64,000 bases of DNA, from NCBI RefSeq assembly GCF_001870465.1, contig NZ_MDGK01000058.1:213055-277054 (forward strand), read 5' to 3'. Each line of letters begins with the position of its first letter. Positions within the stretch are counted from its first letter, which is position 1. The notes under the pieces were generated by a model. It did no database searches. It was not told the origin of the DNA and was given only the letters and a program-made list of their open reading frames with translations. The DNA is from Pseudomonas extremorientalis (GTDB taxonomy: Bacteria > Pseudomonadota > Gammaproteobacteria > Pseudomonadales > Pseudomonadaceae). Of the stretch, positions 1 through 8,133 are shown in pieces. The translations under genes and the position numbers were made by a program.

Positions 1-713
1 CCCTCCTCCTGACCGCCAGCGCCGCGGCCATGGCCGACACCGAAGTCGTCAACCTGAGCAACCGTACCAGCGCCGACCTGCTGCCGGTGGCACAGAACTT
101 CATCGGCAAGGACGGCACCGTCAGCGCCTACGGCAACCAACTTATCGTCAAGGCCGACCCCGGCAAGATCCAGGACCTGCGCGCCCTGCTTTCCCAGCTG
201 GATACGCCGGCCAAACGCCTGCTGATCACCGTCGACACCAACGAAAACAACCAGCAGAACACCGGTGACAGCCAGACCCGCATCATCAGCTACGGCACCA
301 CCAGCCGCGACGGCGGCGTCCAGCAGATCCAGGCCAGTGAAGGCGTGCCCGCGCTGATCCAGGTCGGCCAGAGCGTGCCGCTGACCACCACCCAGCAGGA
401 CAGCTATGGCCGCCTGCAGAACCAGACCCAGTATCGCAACGTGACCCAGGGCTTCTACGTGACCGCCAGCGTCACCGGCGAGACCGTACACCTGGCGATC
501 AGTACCAACCGTGACCGCATGAGCCAGGAGCGTCCCGATGTAGTGAACGTACAGAGTACCGACACAACCGTCAGCGGGCGCCTGGGTGAATGGATCACCC
601 TGGCCGGCATCAATCGCGAGACCCAGGCCGACAAATCCTCTGCAACCCGCAGCTACTCTACTCAGGGCCGCGATGACCTGACAGTACGGGTCAAGGTCGA
701 CACCCTGAACTGA
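1..713 (+). CDS. secretin-like periplasmic protein (5' truncated by window edge)
   Basis: The reading frame is open from base 3, and the first visible codons (LLLTASAAAMA) look like the end of a Sec signal peptide cleaved at AMA, so the start lies just outside the window. About 236 codons are visible, ending in TGA. The first part (VVNLSNRTSADLLPVAQNFIG, then YGNQLIVKADPGKIQDLRALLSQLDTPAKR) resembles the short N1-type domain of secretins and TonB-linked proteins. The second part (ALIQVGQSVPLTTT, then GRLGEWITLAGINRE) resembles the beta-rich secretin core. At this length it is much shorter than a full secretin, so a true outer-membrane channel is doubtful. It precedes aceA on the same strand but is separated by 492 bp. 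The exact role is unknown. Confidence 0.7.
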   Translation, partial: LLLTASAAAMADTEVVNLSNRTSADLLPVAQNFIGKDGTVSAYGNQLIVKADPGKIQDLRALLSQLDTPAKRLLITVDTNENNQQNTGDSQTRIISYGTTSRDGGVQQIQASEGVPALIQVGQSVPLTTTQQDSYGRLQNQTQYRNVTQGFYVTASVTGETVHLAISTNRDRMSQERPDVVNVQSTDTTVSGRLGEWITLAGINRETQADKSSATRSYSTQGRDDLTVRVKVDTLN

Positions 714-753
714 AGCACCAAAAACTGACTGACGAGTCGTATTAGACTAAAGA

Positions 754-779
754 TGTAGTGCCTGAAAAAAAGCACTACA
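754..779 (+). promoter_or_regulatory. 8-bp hairpin after the secretin-like gene
   Basis: TGTAGTGC (754-761) pairs with GCACTACA (772-779) around an A-rich loop. No T-run follows, so it is not a standard intrinsic terminator. It could be a 3'-end stabiliser, an operator or part of an RNA fold. Confidence 0.4.
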
Positions 780-1125
780 AAACATTTGACGATCCAAAAA
801 AGCATGGGCATGATGGCCTCGCTCCCGCTAATCAGGGGCCCTGGCAAGGGCCTTCGGATCGTCGCTCCAAGCTACCCACCCGAGCCGATTCGTGTCTGTA
901 CCGCCCACAAGGCGTGTTTGACGAGGTTGCGACTGGAACGAAGTTGTCCCGAGGGACGGAAGCTAACCAGGTAACCCGGCTACACGCTGTTGAGCACCCG
1001 AGGGCCCACGACGCCCGGAGACTGTTCTCGGTCCGCCTGTACCTACTCCACCCTCCCGCCACTCGTTCATCCCGTCGCATTCCCCGCCAGACCCGACATG
1101 ACCGCCTAAGCTTCTGGTCAGCGAG

Positions 1126-1173
1126 CAGCCCTGCCCACGCATTTGAATGCAGGGCTGGCAAATGGATTTTTTC
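1126..1173 (+). promoter_or_regulatory. hairpin plus T-run just before aceA (possible attenuator)
   Basis: CAGCCCTGC (1126-1134) pairs perfectly with GCAGGGCTG (1149-1157) over a 14-nt loop. A T-rich stretch ends near 1173, about 30 bp before the aceA start. The gap between stem and T-run is longer than in a classic terminator, so premature termination is only a possibility. Confidence 0.35.
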
Positions 1174-1205
1174 CACCACAAGAACACGCGACGAGGTTTA
1201 CTTCC

Positions 1206-2531
1206 ATGGCACTGACACGCGAACAGCAAATTGCAGCCCTTGAGAAAGACTGGGCTGAAAACCCACGCTGGAAAGGCGTGACCCGCGCTTATTCCGCTGC
1301 TGACGTCGTCCGCCTGCGTGGCTCGGTTCAACCTGAGCACACCTTTGCAAAACTCGGCGCCGAGAAGCTGTGGAACCTGGTGACACAAGGTGCCAAGCCG
1401 TCCTTCCGTCCCGACAAAGATTTCGTCAACTGCATGGGCGCCCTCACTGGCGGCCAGGCAGTCCAGCAGGTGAAAGCCGGTATCCAGGCGATCTATCTGT
1501 CCGGCTGGCAAGTGGCGGCGGACAACAACTCCGCTGAATCCATGTACCCCGACCAATCGCTGTACCCGGTGGACTCGGTGCCGACCGTGGTCAAGCGCAT
1601 CAACAACTCGTTCCGTCGTGCCGACCAGATCCAGTGGAAAGCCGGCAAGAACCCGGGCGATGAAGGCTACATCGACTACTTCGCGCCGATCGTGGCCGAC
1701 GCCGAAGCCGGTTTCGGCGGCGTACTCAACGCCTACGAACTGATGAAGAGCATGATCGAGGCTGGCGCTGCCGGCGTGCACTTCGAAGACCAGCTGGCGT
1801 CCGTGAAGAAATGCGGCCACATGGGCGGCAAGGTACTGGTTCCGACCCAGGAAGCCGTACAGAAACTGACCGCTGCCCGCCTGGCCGCTGACGTTGCCGG
1901 CACGCCGACCATCATCCTGGCGCGTACCGATGCCAACGCGGCTGACCTGCTGACATCGGACTGCGACCCGTACGACCAGCCATTCGTGACTGGCGAGCGC
2001 ACCCAGGAAGGTTTCTATAAGGTACGTGCCGGTCTCGACCAGGCCATCGCCCGCGGGCTGGCCTACGCGCCGTACGCCGACCTGATCTGGTGCGAAACCG
2101 CCAAGCCGGACCTGGACGAAGCCCGTCGCTTCGCCGAAGCGATCAAGAAGGAATACCCGGACCAACTGCTGTCCTACAACTGCTCGCCTTCCTTCAACTG
2201 GAAGAAGAACCTGGACGACGCGACCATCGCCAAGTTTCAGCGCGAACTGTCCGCCATGGGCTACAAGCACCAGTTCATCACCCTGGCCGGCATTCACAAC
2301 ATGTGGCACAGCATGTTCAACCTGGCGCACGACTACGCCCGCAACGACATGACCGCCTACGTGAAGCTGCAGGAGCAGGAGTTCGCTGACGCCGCCAAGG
2401 GCTACACCTTCGTGGCCCACCAGCAGGAAGTGGGCACCGGCTACTTCGACGACATGACCACCGTGATCCAGGGCGGCACCTCGTCCGTGACCGCGCTGAC
2501 CGGTTCGACCGAAGAAGAGCAGTTCCACTGA
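1206..2531 (+). CDS. aceA: isocitrate lyase
   Basis: A 441-aa protein that splits isocitrate into succinate and glyoxylate, the first committed step of the glyoxylate shunt in the cytosol. The KKCGHMGGK segment carries the KKCGH active-site motif with the catalytic cysteine, and the surrounding segments (NCMGALTGGQAVQQ, YPDQSLYP, HFEDQLASVKKCGH, ILARTDANAADLL) are typical of the family. The ATG at 1206 (MALTREQQ) was preferred over an in-frame upstream start because it gives the usual Pseudomonas length and follows an ACGAGG sequence. It is monocistronic, with a strong terminator downstream. The long leader suggests regulation before or during translation. Confidence 0.97.
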   Translation: MALTREQQIAALEKDWAENPRWKGVTRAYSAADVVRLRGSVQPEHTFAKLGAEKLWNLVTQGAKPSFRPDKDFVNCMGALTGGQAVQQVKAGIQAIYLSGWQVAADNNSAESMYPDQSLYPVDSVPTVVKRINNSFRRADQIQWKAGKNPGDEGYIDYFAPIVADAEAGFGGVLNAYELMKSMIEAGAAGVHFEDQLASVKKCGHMGGKVLVPTQEAVQKLTAARLAADVAGTPTIILARTDANAADLLTSDCDPYDQPFVTGERTQEGFYKVRAGLDQAIARGLAYAPYADLIWCETAKPDLDEARRFAEAIKKEYPDQLLSYNCSPSFNWKKNLDDATIAKFQRELSAMGYKHQFITLAGIHNMWHSMFNLAHDYARNDMTAYVKLQEQEFADAAKGYTFVAHQQEVGTGYFDDMTTVIQGGTSSVTALTGSTEEEQFH

Positions 2532-2594
2532 TTGACTGAGTACACGGCCACTGCGGCCCCAGGGAAGACCTAACCGCAGTGCCGCACAAAGATC

Positions 2595-2623
2595 ACGCCC
2601 CGACCTGTTCGGGGCGTTTTTTT
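2595..2623 (+). terminator. aceA rho-independent terminator
   Basis: ACGCCCCGA (2595-2603) pairs perfectly with TCGGGGCGT (2609-2617) over a 5-nt loop and runs into seven T residues. It lies 64 bp after the aceA stop. Confidence 0.93.
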
Positions 2624-2662
2624 GCCCCGTGAAAAACCTCCCTGTCAAAATGAAGATCAACC

Positions 2663-2750
2663 TGTGGGAGGGGGCTTGCCCCCGATGGCGGCGGGTCAAT
2701 CACAGACGTATCAACTGACATCCCGTCATCGGGGCAAGCCCCCTCCCACA
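2663..2750. repeat. REPIN (paired inverted REP sequences)
   Basis: TGTGGGAGGGGGCTTGCC at 2663 is mirrored by the inverted copy ending at 2750, with about 40 bp between. This is the paired-REP element spread through P. fluorescens-group genomes by RAYT transposases. A second copy of the same type lies at 55517-55605. It sits in the non-coding gap between aceA and nuoA. Confidence 0.93.
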
Positions 2751-3190
2751 CTGGAAATGCCGACGCGGCTCTGGATTTTGTGCAAAACATTGATCCAGAG
2801 CGGTATTGGCAGGGATCAAATCGGTTAAAAGATCCCCGTCGGCAACTAAGCGGTATTCAACCAAGTAACAGCAACTTCCCCCGCCCCACCACACACACCC
2901 GCTTAAAACCCGCGCAAACAATATTCATTATCATTTAGCTCGTGAAAACTTCGTTACCGGTTAAACAAAACACATTTGATTAAATGCCCGCTAAAGCCCG
3001 CCACACAAGGGCTGCAGCCCCAAGAAGGTGCACTATGTGCTTATTCCATCGAATAATTTCGCTATCGGAATTTTACTTGCCCGGTGTTTAGCCATAAAAT
3101 CACCGCGATTGATTGCAGTGCGACATATCGTCACTGCATCGTTACTTTTTCGAGCTCAGAGACCTTTGCTCTCTGTTAAGGATTTCCAGC
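2751..3190 (+). promoter_or_regulatory. nuo operon promoter and leader region
   Basis: A lower-GC non-coding stretch before nuoA. The best sigma70-like promoter is TTTACT (3072-3077), a 17-bp spacer, then TAAAAT (3095-3100), placing transcription start about 85 bp before nuoA. A sequence loosely like half a Fur box (ATTATCA, 2927-2933) lies further upstream but is too weak to call. Confidence 0.55.
3114..3138. promoter_or_regulatory. interrupted palindrome in the nuo leader
   Basis: TGCAGTG (3114-3120) and CACTGCA (3132-3138) form a 7-bp inverted repeat just downstream of the predicted nuo promoter. The CGACATATCG core is itself partly palindromic. The position suits a repressor operator or an mRNA 5' hairpin. 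Confidence 0.35.
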
Positions 3191-3604
3191 ATGACCGAAG
3201 CGACAGGACTCATGGCCCACAACTGGGGCTTTGCCATTTTCCTCCTCGGTGTTGTCGGCCTCTGCGCCTTCATGCTCGGTGTTTCCAGCCTCCTCGGGTC
3301 AAAAGCCTGGGGCCGCAGCAAAAATGAACCGTTCGAGTCCGGCATGCTGCCTACAGGTGGCGCCCGCTTGCGGCTCTCAGCCAAATTCTATCTGGTCGCG
3401 ATGCTGTTCGTGATCTTCGATATCGAAGCCCTCTTTCTCTTTGCCTGGTCTGTGTCCGTCCGCGAAAGCGGCTGGACCGGATTCGTCGAAGCCCTCGTTT
3501 TCATAGCAATTCTGTTGGCAGGTCTTGTCTACCTATTCCGAGTGGGCGCCCTTGACTGGGCTCCGGAAGCTCGTCGTAAGCGGCAAGCGAAGCTGAAACA
3601 ATGA
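3191..3604 (+). CDS. nuoA: NADH-quinone oxidoreductase subunit A
   Basis: A 137-aa membrane subunit of respiratory complex I, with three hydrophobic segments. The conserved stretch KNEPFESGMLPTGGARLRLS followed by FYLVAMLFVIFDIEALFLFAW is the NuoA/ND3 loop and second helix, including the conserved acidic pair in FDIEA. ATG 3191 follows AAGGATTTCC and gives the standard length. It is the first gene of the 13-gene nuo operon, with nuoB starting 10 bp after its stop. Confidence 0.96.
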   Translation: MTEATGLMAHNWGFAIFLLGVVGLCAFMLGVSSLLGSKAWGRSKNEPFESGMLPTGGARLRLSAKFYLVAMLFVIFDIEALFLFAWSVSVRESGWTGFVEALVFIAILLAGLVYLFRVGALDWAPEARRKRQAKLKQ

Positions 3605-3614
3605 GGCTTTGGCG

Positions 3615-4289
3615 ATGCAATACAATCTCACCAGGATCGACCCGGATGCTCCTAACGAGCAGTACCCCATCGGCGAGCGGGAAACCGTTTCCGACCCGTT
3701 AGAAGACCAAGTCCACAAAAACATCTACATGGGCAAGCTGGAAGACGTGCTGAGTGGCGCGGTCAACTGGGGGCGTAAAAACTCCCTGTGGCCGTACAAC
3801 TTCGGTCTTTCGTGCTGCTACGTGGAAATGACCACCGCCTTCACGGCGCCCCACGACATCGCGCGCTTTGGCGCCGAAGTTATCCGGGCCTCGCCGCGCC
3901 AGGCGGATTTCATGGTTATCGCCGGCACCTGCTTCATCAAGATGGCGCCGATCATCCAGCGTCTCTACGAGCAAATGCTCGAACCGAAGTGGGTTATCTC
4001 CATGGGTTCGTGCGCCAACTCCGGTGGCATGTACGACATCTATTCCGTCGTTCAAGGGGTGGACAAGTTCCTGCCCGTGGACGTCTACGTGCCTGGCTGC
4101 CCGCCTCGCCCTGAAGCGTTCCTGCAAGGCTTGATGCTGTTGCAGGAATCGATTGGCAAGGAGCGTCGCCCGCTTTCCTGGGTCGTCGGCGATCAAGGCG
4201 TGTACCGCGCCGAGATGCCCTCGCAAAAGGAACAGCGCCGCGAACAGCGTATCGCAGTCACCAACCTGCGCAGCCCCGACGAAGTCTGA
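3615..4289 (+). CDS. nuoB: NADH-quinone oxidoreductase subunit B
   Basis: A 224-aa peripheral subunit holding the terminal 4Fe-4S cluster N2 at the quinone site. Four cluster ligands are visible: the tandem Cys67-Cys68 (GLSCCYVEM), Cys133 (GSCANSGGMYD) and Cys162 (VPGCPPRPE). ATG 3615 gives the usual length; a TTG two codons upstream is less likely. Confidence 0.96.
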   Translation: MQYNLTRIDPDAPNEQYPIGERETVSDPLEDQVHKNIYMGKLEDVLSGAVNWGRKNSLWPYNFGLSCCYVEMTTAFTAPHDIARFGAEVIRASPRQADFMVIAGTCFIKMAPIIQRLYEQMLEPKWVISMGSCANSGGMYDIYSVVQGVDKFLPVDVYVPGCPPRPEAFLQGLMLLQESIGKERRPLSWVVGDQGVYRAEMPSQKEQRREQRIAVTNLRSPDEV

Positions 4290-4361
4290 TCCAGCGCCGC
4301 TTCTTTAATAGAACGAACACCTGGTTTCATTCTTTACGTTGACCGAAAGCGATAAAAAACC

Positions 4362-6146
4362 ATGACTACAGGCAGTGCTCTGTACATCCCGCCTTATAAG
4401 GCAGACGACCAGGATGTGGTCGTCGAACTCAATAACCGTTTTGGCCCTGACGCCTTCACCGCCCAGGCCACACGCACCGGCATGCCGGTGCTGTGGGTGG
4501 CGCGTGCCAAGCTTGTCGAAGTCCTGACCTTCCTGCGCAACCTGCCCAAGCCGTACGTCATGCTCTATGACCTGCACGGTGTGGATGAGCGTCTGCGCAC
4601 CAAGCGCCAGGGGCTGCCGAGCGGCGCCGATTTCACCGTGTTCTACCACCTGCTGTCGATCGAACGTAACAGCGACGTGATGATCAAGGTCGCCCTGTCC
4701 GAGAGCGACCTGAGCGTGCCGACCGTGACCGGTATCTGGCCGAACGCCAGTTGGTACGAACGCGAAGTCTGGGACATGTTCGGCATCGACTTCCCGGGCC
4801 ACCCGCACCTGACGCGCATCATGATGCCGCCGACCTGGGAAGGTCACCCGCTACGCAAGGACTTCCCTGCGCGCGCCACCGAATTCGACCCGTTCAGCCT
4901 CAACCTCGCCAAGCAACAGCTTGAAGAAGAGGCTGCACGCTTCCGTCCGGAAGACTGGGGCATGAAGCGCTCCGGCACCAACGAGGACTACATGTTCCTC
5001 AACCTGGGCCCGAACCACCCTTCGGCCCACGGCGCCTTCCGTATCATCCTGCAACTGGACGGCGAAGAAATCGTCGACTGCGTGCCGGACATCGGCTACC
5101 ACCACCGTGGTGCCGAGAAAATGGCCGAGCGCCAGTCGTGGCACAGCTTCATCCCGTACACCGACCGTATCGACTACCTCGGCGGCGTGATGAACAACCT
5201 GCCGTACGTGCTCTCGGTCGAGAAACTGGCCGGTATCAAGGTACCGGACCGCGTCGACACCATCCGCATCATGATGGCCGAGTTCTTCCGGATCACCAGC
5301 CACCTGCTGTTCCTGGGGACCTATATCCAGGACGTCGGCGCCATGACCCCGGTGTTCTTCACCTTCACCGACCGTCAGCGCGCCTATAAGGTCATCGAAG
5401 CCATCACCGGTTTCCGCCTGCACCCGGCCTGGTACCGCATCGGCGGCGTGGCCCACGACCTGCCGAACGGCTGGGAACGCCTGGTCAAGGAATTCATCGA
5501 CTGGATGCCCAAGCGCCTGGACGAGTACCAAAAGGCCGCGCTGGATAACAGCATCCTCAAGGGTCGTACCATCGGCGTCGCGCAGTACAACACCAAGGAA
5601 GCCCTGGAATGGGGCGTCACCGGTGCCGGCCTGCGTTCCACCGGCTGCGATTTCGACCTGCGTAAAGCACGTCCGTACTCCGGGTATGAGAATTTCGAAT
5701 TCGAAGTCCCGCTGGCGGCCAATGGCGATGCCTACGACCGTTGCATCGTGCGCGTCGAAGAAATGCGCCAGAGCCTGAAGATCATCGAGCAGTGCATGCG
5801 CAACATGCCGGCCGGCCCGTACAAGGCGGATCACCCGCTGACCACGCCGCCGCCGAAAGAGCGCACGCTGCAGCACATCGAAACCCTGATCACGCACTTC
5901 CTGCAGGTTTCGTGGGGCCCGGTCATGCCGGCCAACGAGTCCTTCCAGATGATCGAAGCGACCAAGGGTATCAACAGTTATTACCTGACGAGCGATGGCG
6001 GCACCATGAGCTACCGCACCCGGATCCGTACCCCGAGCTTCGCCCACTTGCAGCAGATCCCTTCGGTGATCAAAGGCGAGATGGTCGCGGACTTGATTGC
6101 GTACCTGGGTAGTATCGATTTCGTTATGGCCGACGTGGACCGCTAA
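4362..6146 (+). CDS. nuoC: NADH-quinone oxidoreductase fused subunits C/D
   Basis: A 594-aa fusion. Residues about 1-190 are the 30-kDa NuoC domain (NASWYEREVWDMFGIDFPGHPHL). Residues about 200-594 are the 49-kDa NuoD domain (LNLGPNHPSAHGAFR, GYHHRGAEKMAERQ), which lines the quinone pocket next to NuoB. The C-D fusion, also written nuoCD, is normal in Pseudomonas and enterobacteria. It follows nuoB after 72 bp and ends 2 bp before nuoE. Confidence 0.96.
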   Translation: MTTGSALYIPPYKADDQDVVVELNNRFGPDAFTAQATRTGMPVLWVARAKLVEVLTFLRNLPKPYVMLYDLHGVDERLRTKRQGLPSGADFTVFYHLLSIERNSDVMIKVALSESDLSVPTVTGIWPNASWYEREVWDMFGIDFPGHPHLTRIMMPPTWEGHPLRKDFPARATEFDPFSLNLAKQQLEEEAARFRPEDWGMKRSGTNEDYMFLNLGPNHPSAHGAFRIILQLDGEEIVDCVPDIGYHHRGAEKMAERQSWHSFIPYTDRIDYLGGVMNNLPYVLSVEKLAGIKVPDRVDTIRIMMAEFFRITSHLLFLGTYIQDVGAMTPVFFTFTDRQRAYKVIEAITGFRLHPAWYRIGGVAHDLPNGWERLVKEFIDWMPKRLDEYQKAALDNSILKGRTIGVAQYNTKEALEWGVTGAGLRSTGCDFDLRKARPYSGYENFEFEVPLAANGDAYDRCIVRVEEMRQSLKIIEQCMRNMPAGPYKADHPLTTPPPKERTLQHIETLITHFLQVSWGPVMPANESFQMIEATKGINSYYLTSDGGTMSYRTRIRTPSFAHLQQIPSVIKGEMVADLIAYLGSIDFVMADVDR

Positions 6147-6148
6147 GC

Positions 6149-6646
6149 ATGAACAGCACGCTTATCCAGACAGACCGTTTCACCTTGAGTGAAACCGAGC
6201 GCTCGGCCATCGAGCACGAGCTGCATCACTACGAAGACCCGCGCGCGGCGTCGATCGAAGCCTTGAAGATCGTCCAGAAGGAACGAGGCTGGGTGCCGGA
6301 CGGCGCCCTCTACGCCATCGGCGAAATCCTCGGCATCCCTGCCAGCGACGTCGAAGGGGTGGCCACGTTCTACAGCCAGATCTTCCGTCAGCCGGTGGGC
6401 CGCCACATCATTCGCGTGTGCGACAGCATGGTCTGCTACATCGGCGGCCACGAATCGGTGGTCAGCGAGATCCAGAACAAGCTGGGCATCGGCCTCGGCC
6501 AGACCACCCCGGACGGCCGCTTCACGCTGCTGCCGGTGTGCTGCCTGGGCAACTGCGACAAGGCGCCGGCGTTGATGATCGACGACGACACATTCGGTGA
6601 CGTGCAGCCCGCTGGCGTGACCCAATTGCTCGAGGGCTACCCATGA
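6149..6646 (+). CDS. nuoE: NADH-quinone oxidoreductase subunit E
   Basis: A 165-aa thioredoxin-fold subunit of the NADH dehydrogenase module carrying the 2Fe-2S cluster N1a. Ligands match Cys91 and Cys96 (CDSMVC) and Cys132 and Cys136 (CLGNC). Its 3' end overlaps the nuoF start by 4 bp (ATGA), indicating translational coupling. Confidence 0.96.
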   Translation: MNSTLIQTDRFTLSETERSAIEHELHHYEDPRAASIEALKIVQKERGWVPDGALYAIGEILGIPASDVEGVATFYSQIFRQPVGRHIIRVCDSMVCYIGGHESVVSEIQNKLGIGLGQTTPDGRFTLLPVCCLGNCDKAPALMIDDDTFGDVQPAGVTQLLEGYP

Positions 6647-7998
6647 CCCTGACTTCTTTCGGCCCGGCCAACCTGATCAAGCGTTCGCCCGAGACCCACC
6701 CGCTGACCTGGCGCCTGCGTGACGATGCCGAACCGGTATGGTTCGACGAGTACCAGGCCAAGAACGGCTACGCGGCTGCGCGCAAAGCCTTCGCGGACAT
6801 GGCCCAGGACGATATCGTCCAGACCGTGAAAGACGCTGGCCTCAAAGGCCGCGGCGGTGCAGGCTTCCCCACGGGCGTGAAGTGGGGCCTGATGCCCAAG
6901 GACGAATCCATCAACATCCGCTACCTGCTGTGCAACGCGGATGAAATGGAGCCGAACACCTGGAAAGACCGCATGCTGATGGAGCAACTGCCCCATCTGC
7001 TCATCGAAGGCATGCTGATCAGCGCCCGCGCGCTGAAAACCTACCGGGGCTACATCTTCCTGCGTGGCGAGTACACCACCGCCGCCAAGCACCTCAACCG
7101 TGCCGTGGAAGAAGCCAAGGCCGCCGGCCTGTTGGGCAAGAACATCTTGGGTTCGGGTTTTGACTTCGAACTGTTCGTGCACACCGGCGCCGGGCGCTAC
7201 ATCTGCGGTGAAGAAACCGCACTGATCAACTCCCTCGAAGGTCGCCGCGCCAACCCGCGCTCCAAGCCGCCCTTCCCTGCCGCCGTGGGCGTGTGGGGCA
7301 AGCCGACCTGCGTGAACAACGTCGAGACCCTGTGCAACGTGCCGGCGATCATCGCCGACGGCGTGGACTGGTACAAATCGTTGGCCCGCGAAGGCAGCGA
7401 GGACATGGGCACCAAGCTCATGGGCTTCTCCGGCAAGGTCAAGAACCCTGGCCTGTGGGAGCTGCCGTTCGGCGTGACCGCACGCGAGCTGTTCGAGGAC
7501 TACGCTGGCGGCATGCGCGACGGCTACACCTTGAAAGCTTGGCAGCCAGGCGGCGCCGGTACCGGTTTCCTGTTGCCCGAGCACCTCGACGCACAAATGT
7601 ATGCCGGCGGCATCGGCAAGGTGGGCACCCGGATGGGTACCGGCCTGGCGATGGCGGTCGACAACACCGTGAACATGGTGTCCTTGCTGCGCAACATGGA
7701 GCAGTTCTTTGCCCGCGAGTCCTGCGGCTTCTGCACCCCATGCCGCGACGGTCTGCCATGGAGCGTGAAGCTGCTGATGGCGCTGGAAAACGGCGAAGGC
7801 CGCGAGGGTGATATCGAGACCCTGCTGGGCCTGGTCGGTTTCCTCGGCCCGGGCAAGACCTTCTGTGCTCACGCACCGGGCGCCGTGGAGCCATTGGGCA
7901 GCGCAATCAAATACTTCCGCTCGGAGTTCGAAGCCGGCATCGCGCCTACCAGCGCTGCCGTCCCACCTCTGGCAAGGCCGATCGTAGTCGGCGCGTAA
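6643..7998 (+). CDS. nuoF: NADH-quinone oxidoreductase subunit F
   Basis: A 451-aa subunit that binds NADH, FMN and the 4Fe-4S cluster N3. The glycine-rich nucleotide-binding motif GRGGAGFPTG lies at residues 69-78. The cluster motif SCGFCTPCRDG gives Cys361, Cys364 and Cys367, with a fourth Cys near 408 (TFCAHAPG). It overlaps nuoE by 4 bp. A 135-bp gap with a small hairpin separates it from nuoG. Confidence 0.97.
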   Translation: MTLTSFGPANLIKRSPETHPLTWRLRDDAEPVWFDEYQAKNGYAAARKAFADMAQDDIVQTVKDAGLKGRGGAGFPTGVKWGLMPKDESINIRYLLCNADEMEPNTWKDRMLMEQLPHLLIEGMLISARALKTYRGYIFLRGEYTTAAKHLNRAVEEAKAAGLLGKNILGSGFDFELFVHTGAGRYICGEETALINSLEGRRANPRSKPPFPAAVGVWGKPTCVNNVETLCNVPAIIADGVDWYKSLAREGSEDMGTKLMGFSGKVKNPGLWELPFGVTARELFEDYAGGMRDGYTLKAWQPGGAGTGFLLPEHLDAQMYAGGIGKVGTRMGTGLAMAVDNTVNMVSLLRNMEQFFARESCGFCTPCRDGLPWSVKLLMALENGEGREGDIETLLGLVGFLGPGKTFCAHAPGAVEPLGSAIKYFRSEFEAGIAPTSAAVPPLARPIVVGA

Positions 7999-8009
7999 CG
8001 CTTTAAAAG

Positions 8010-8034
8010 GCGAAGGGTCCGTGCCCTTCGCTTT
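8010..8034 (+). promoter_or_regulatory. hairpin between nuoF and nuoG
   Basis: GCGAAGGG (8010-8017) pairs with CCCTTCGC (8024-8031) over a 6-nt loop, followed by only a short T-rich tail. It sits in the largest internal gap of the nuo operon and may act as a processing or weak attenuation signal. Confidence 0.35.
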
Positions 8035-8133
8035 CTCATGGGCTGACGCCGTAGAGGCTGTGTTGAGGCCCATGAATAACAAGATTCCATTAGCCACGCC
8101 CGCTGACAACGGGCCAACGAAGAACTTTGAACC

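Larger units (their letters stand above)
714..1205 (+). other. 492-bp non-coding leader upstream of aceA
   Basis: I see no convincing protein here: the open frames on both strands lack ribosome-binding sites and have atypical composition. The stretch does contain folded elements: an 8-bp hairpin at 754-779, a GTCCC-GAG-GGAC mini-hairpin near 946-957, and a 9-bp hairpin at 1126-1157. It probably holds the aceA promoter and a long 5' UTR, or a separate small RNA. No specific RNA family was recognised. Confidence 0.5.

Noticed and set aside
758..1243. 161-codon plus-strand frame between the secretin-like gene and aceA
   Set aside because: No ribosome-binding site, low-complexity Arg/Ser/Pro/His composition, and it runs into aceA in another frame. 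The stretch is better read as non-coding.
963..2699. 578-codon minus-strand frame covering aceA
   Set aside because: It is the mirror image of a highly conserved plus-strand gene in GC-rich DNA; its translation is rich in His, Gln, Arg and Val and shows no domain.
2919..2938. Fur box upstream of nuoA
   Set aside because: Only one half site (ATTATCA) matches well; the other half matches 4 of 7 positions.
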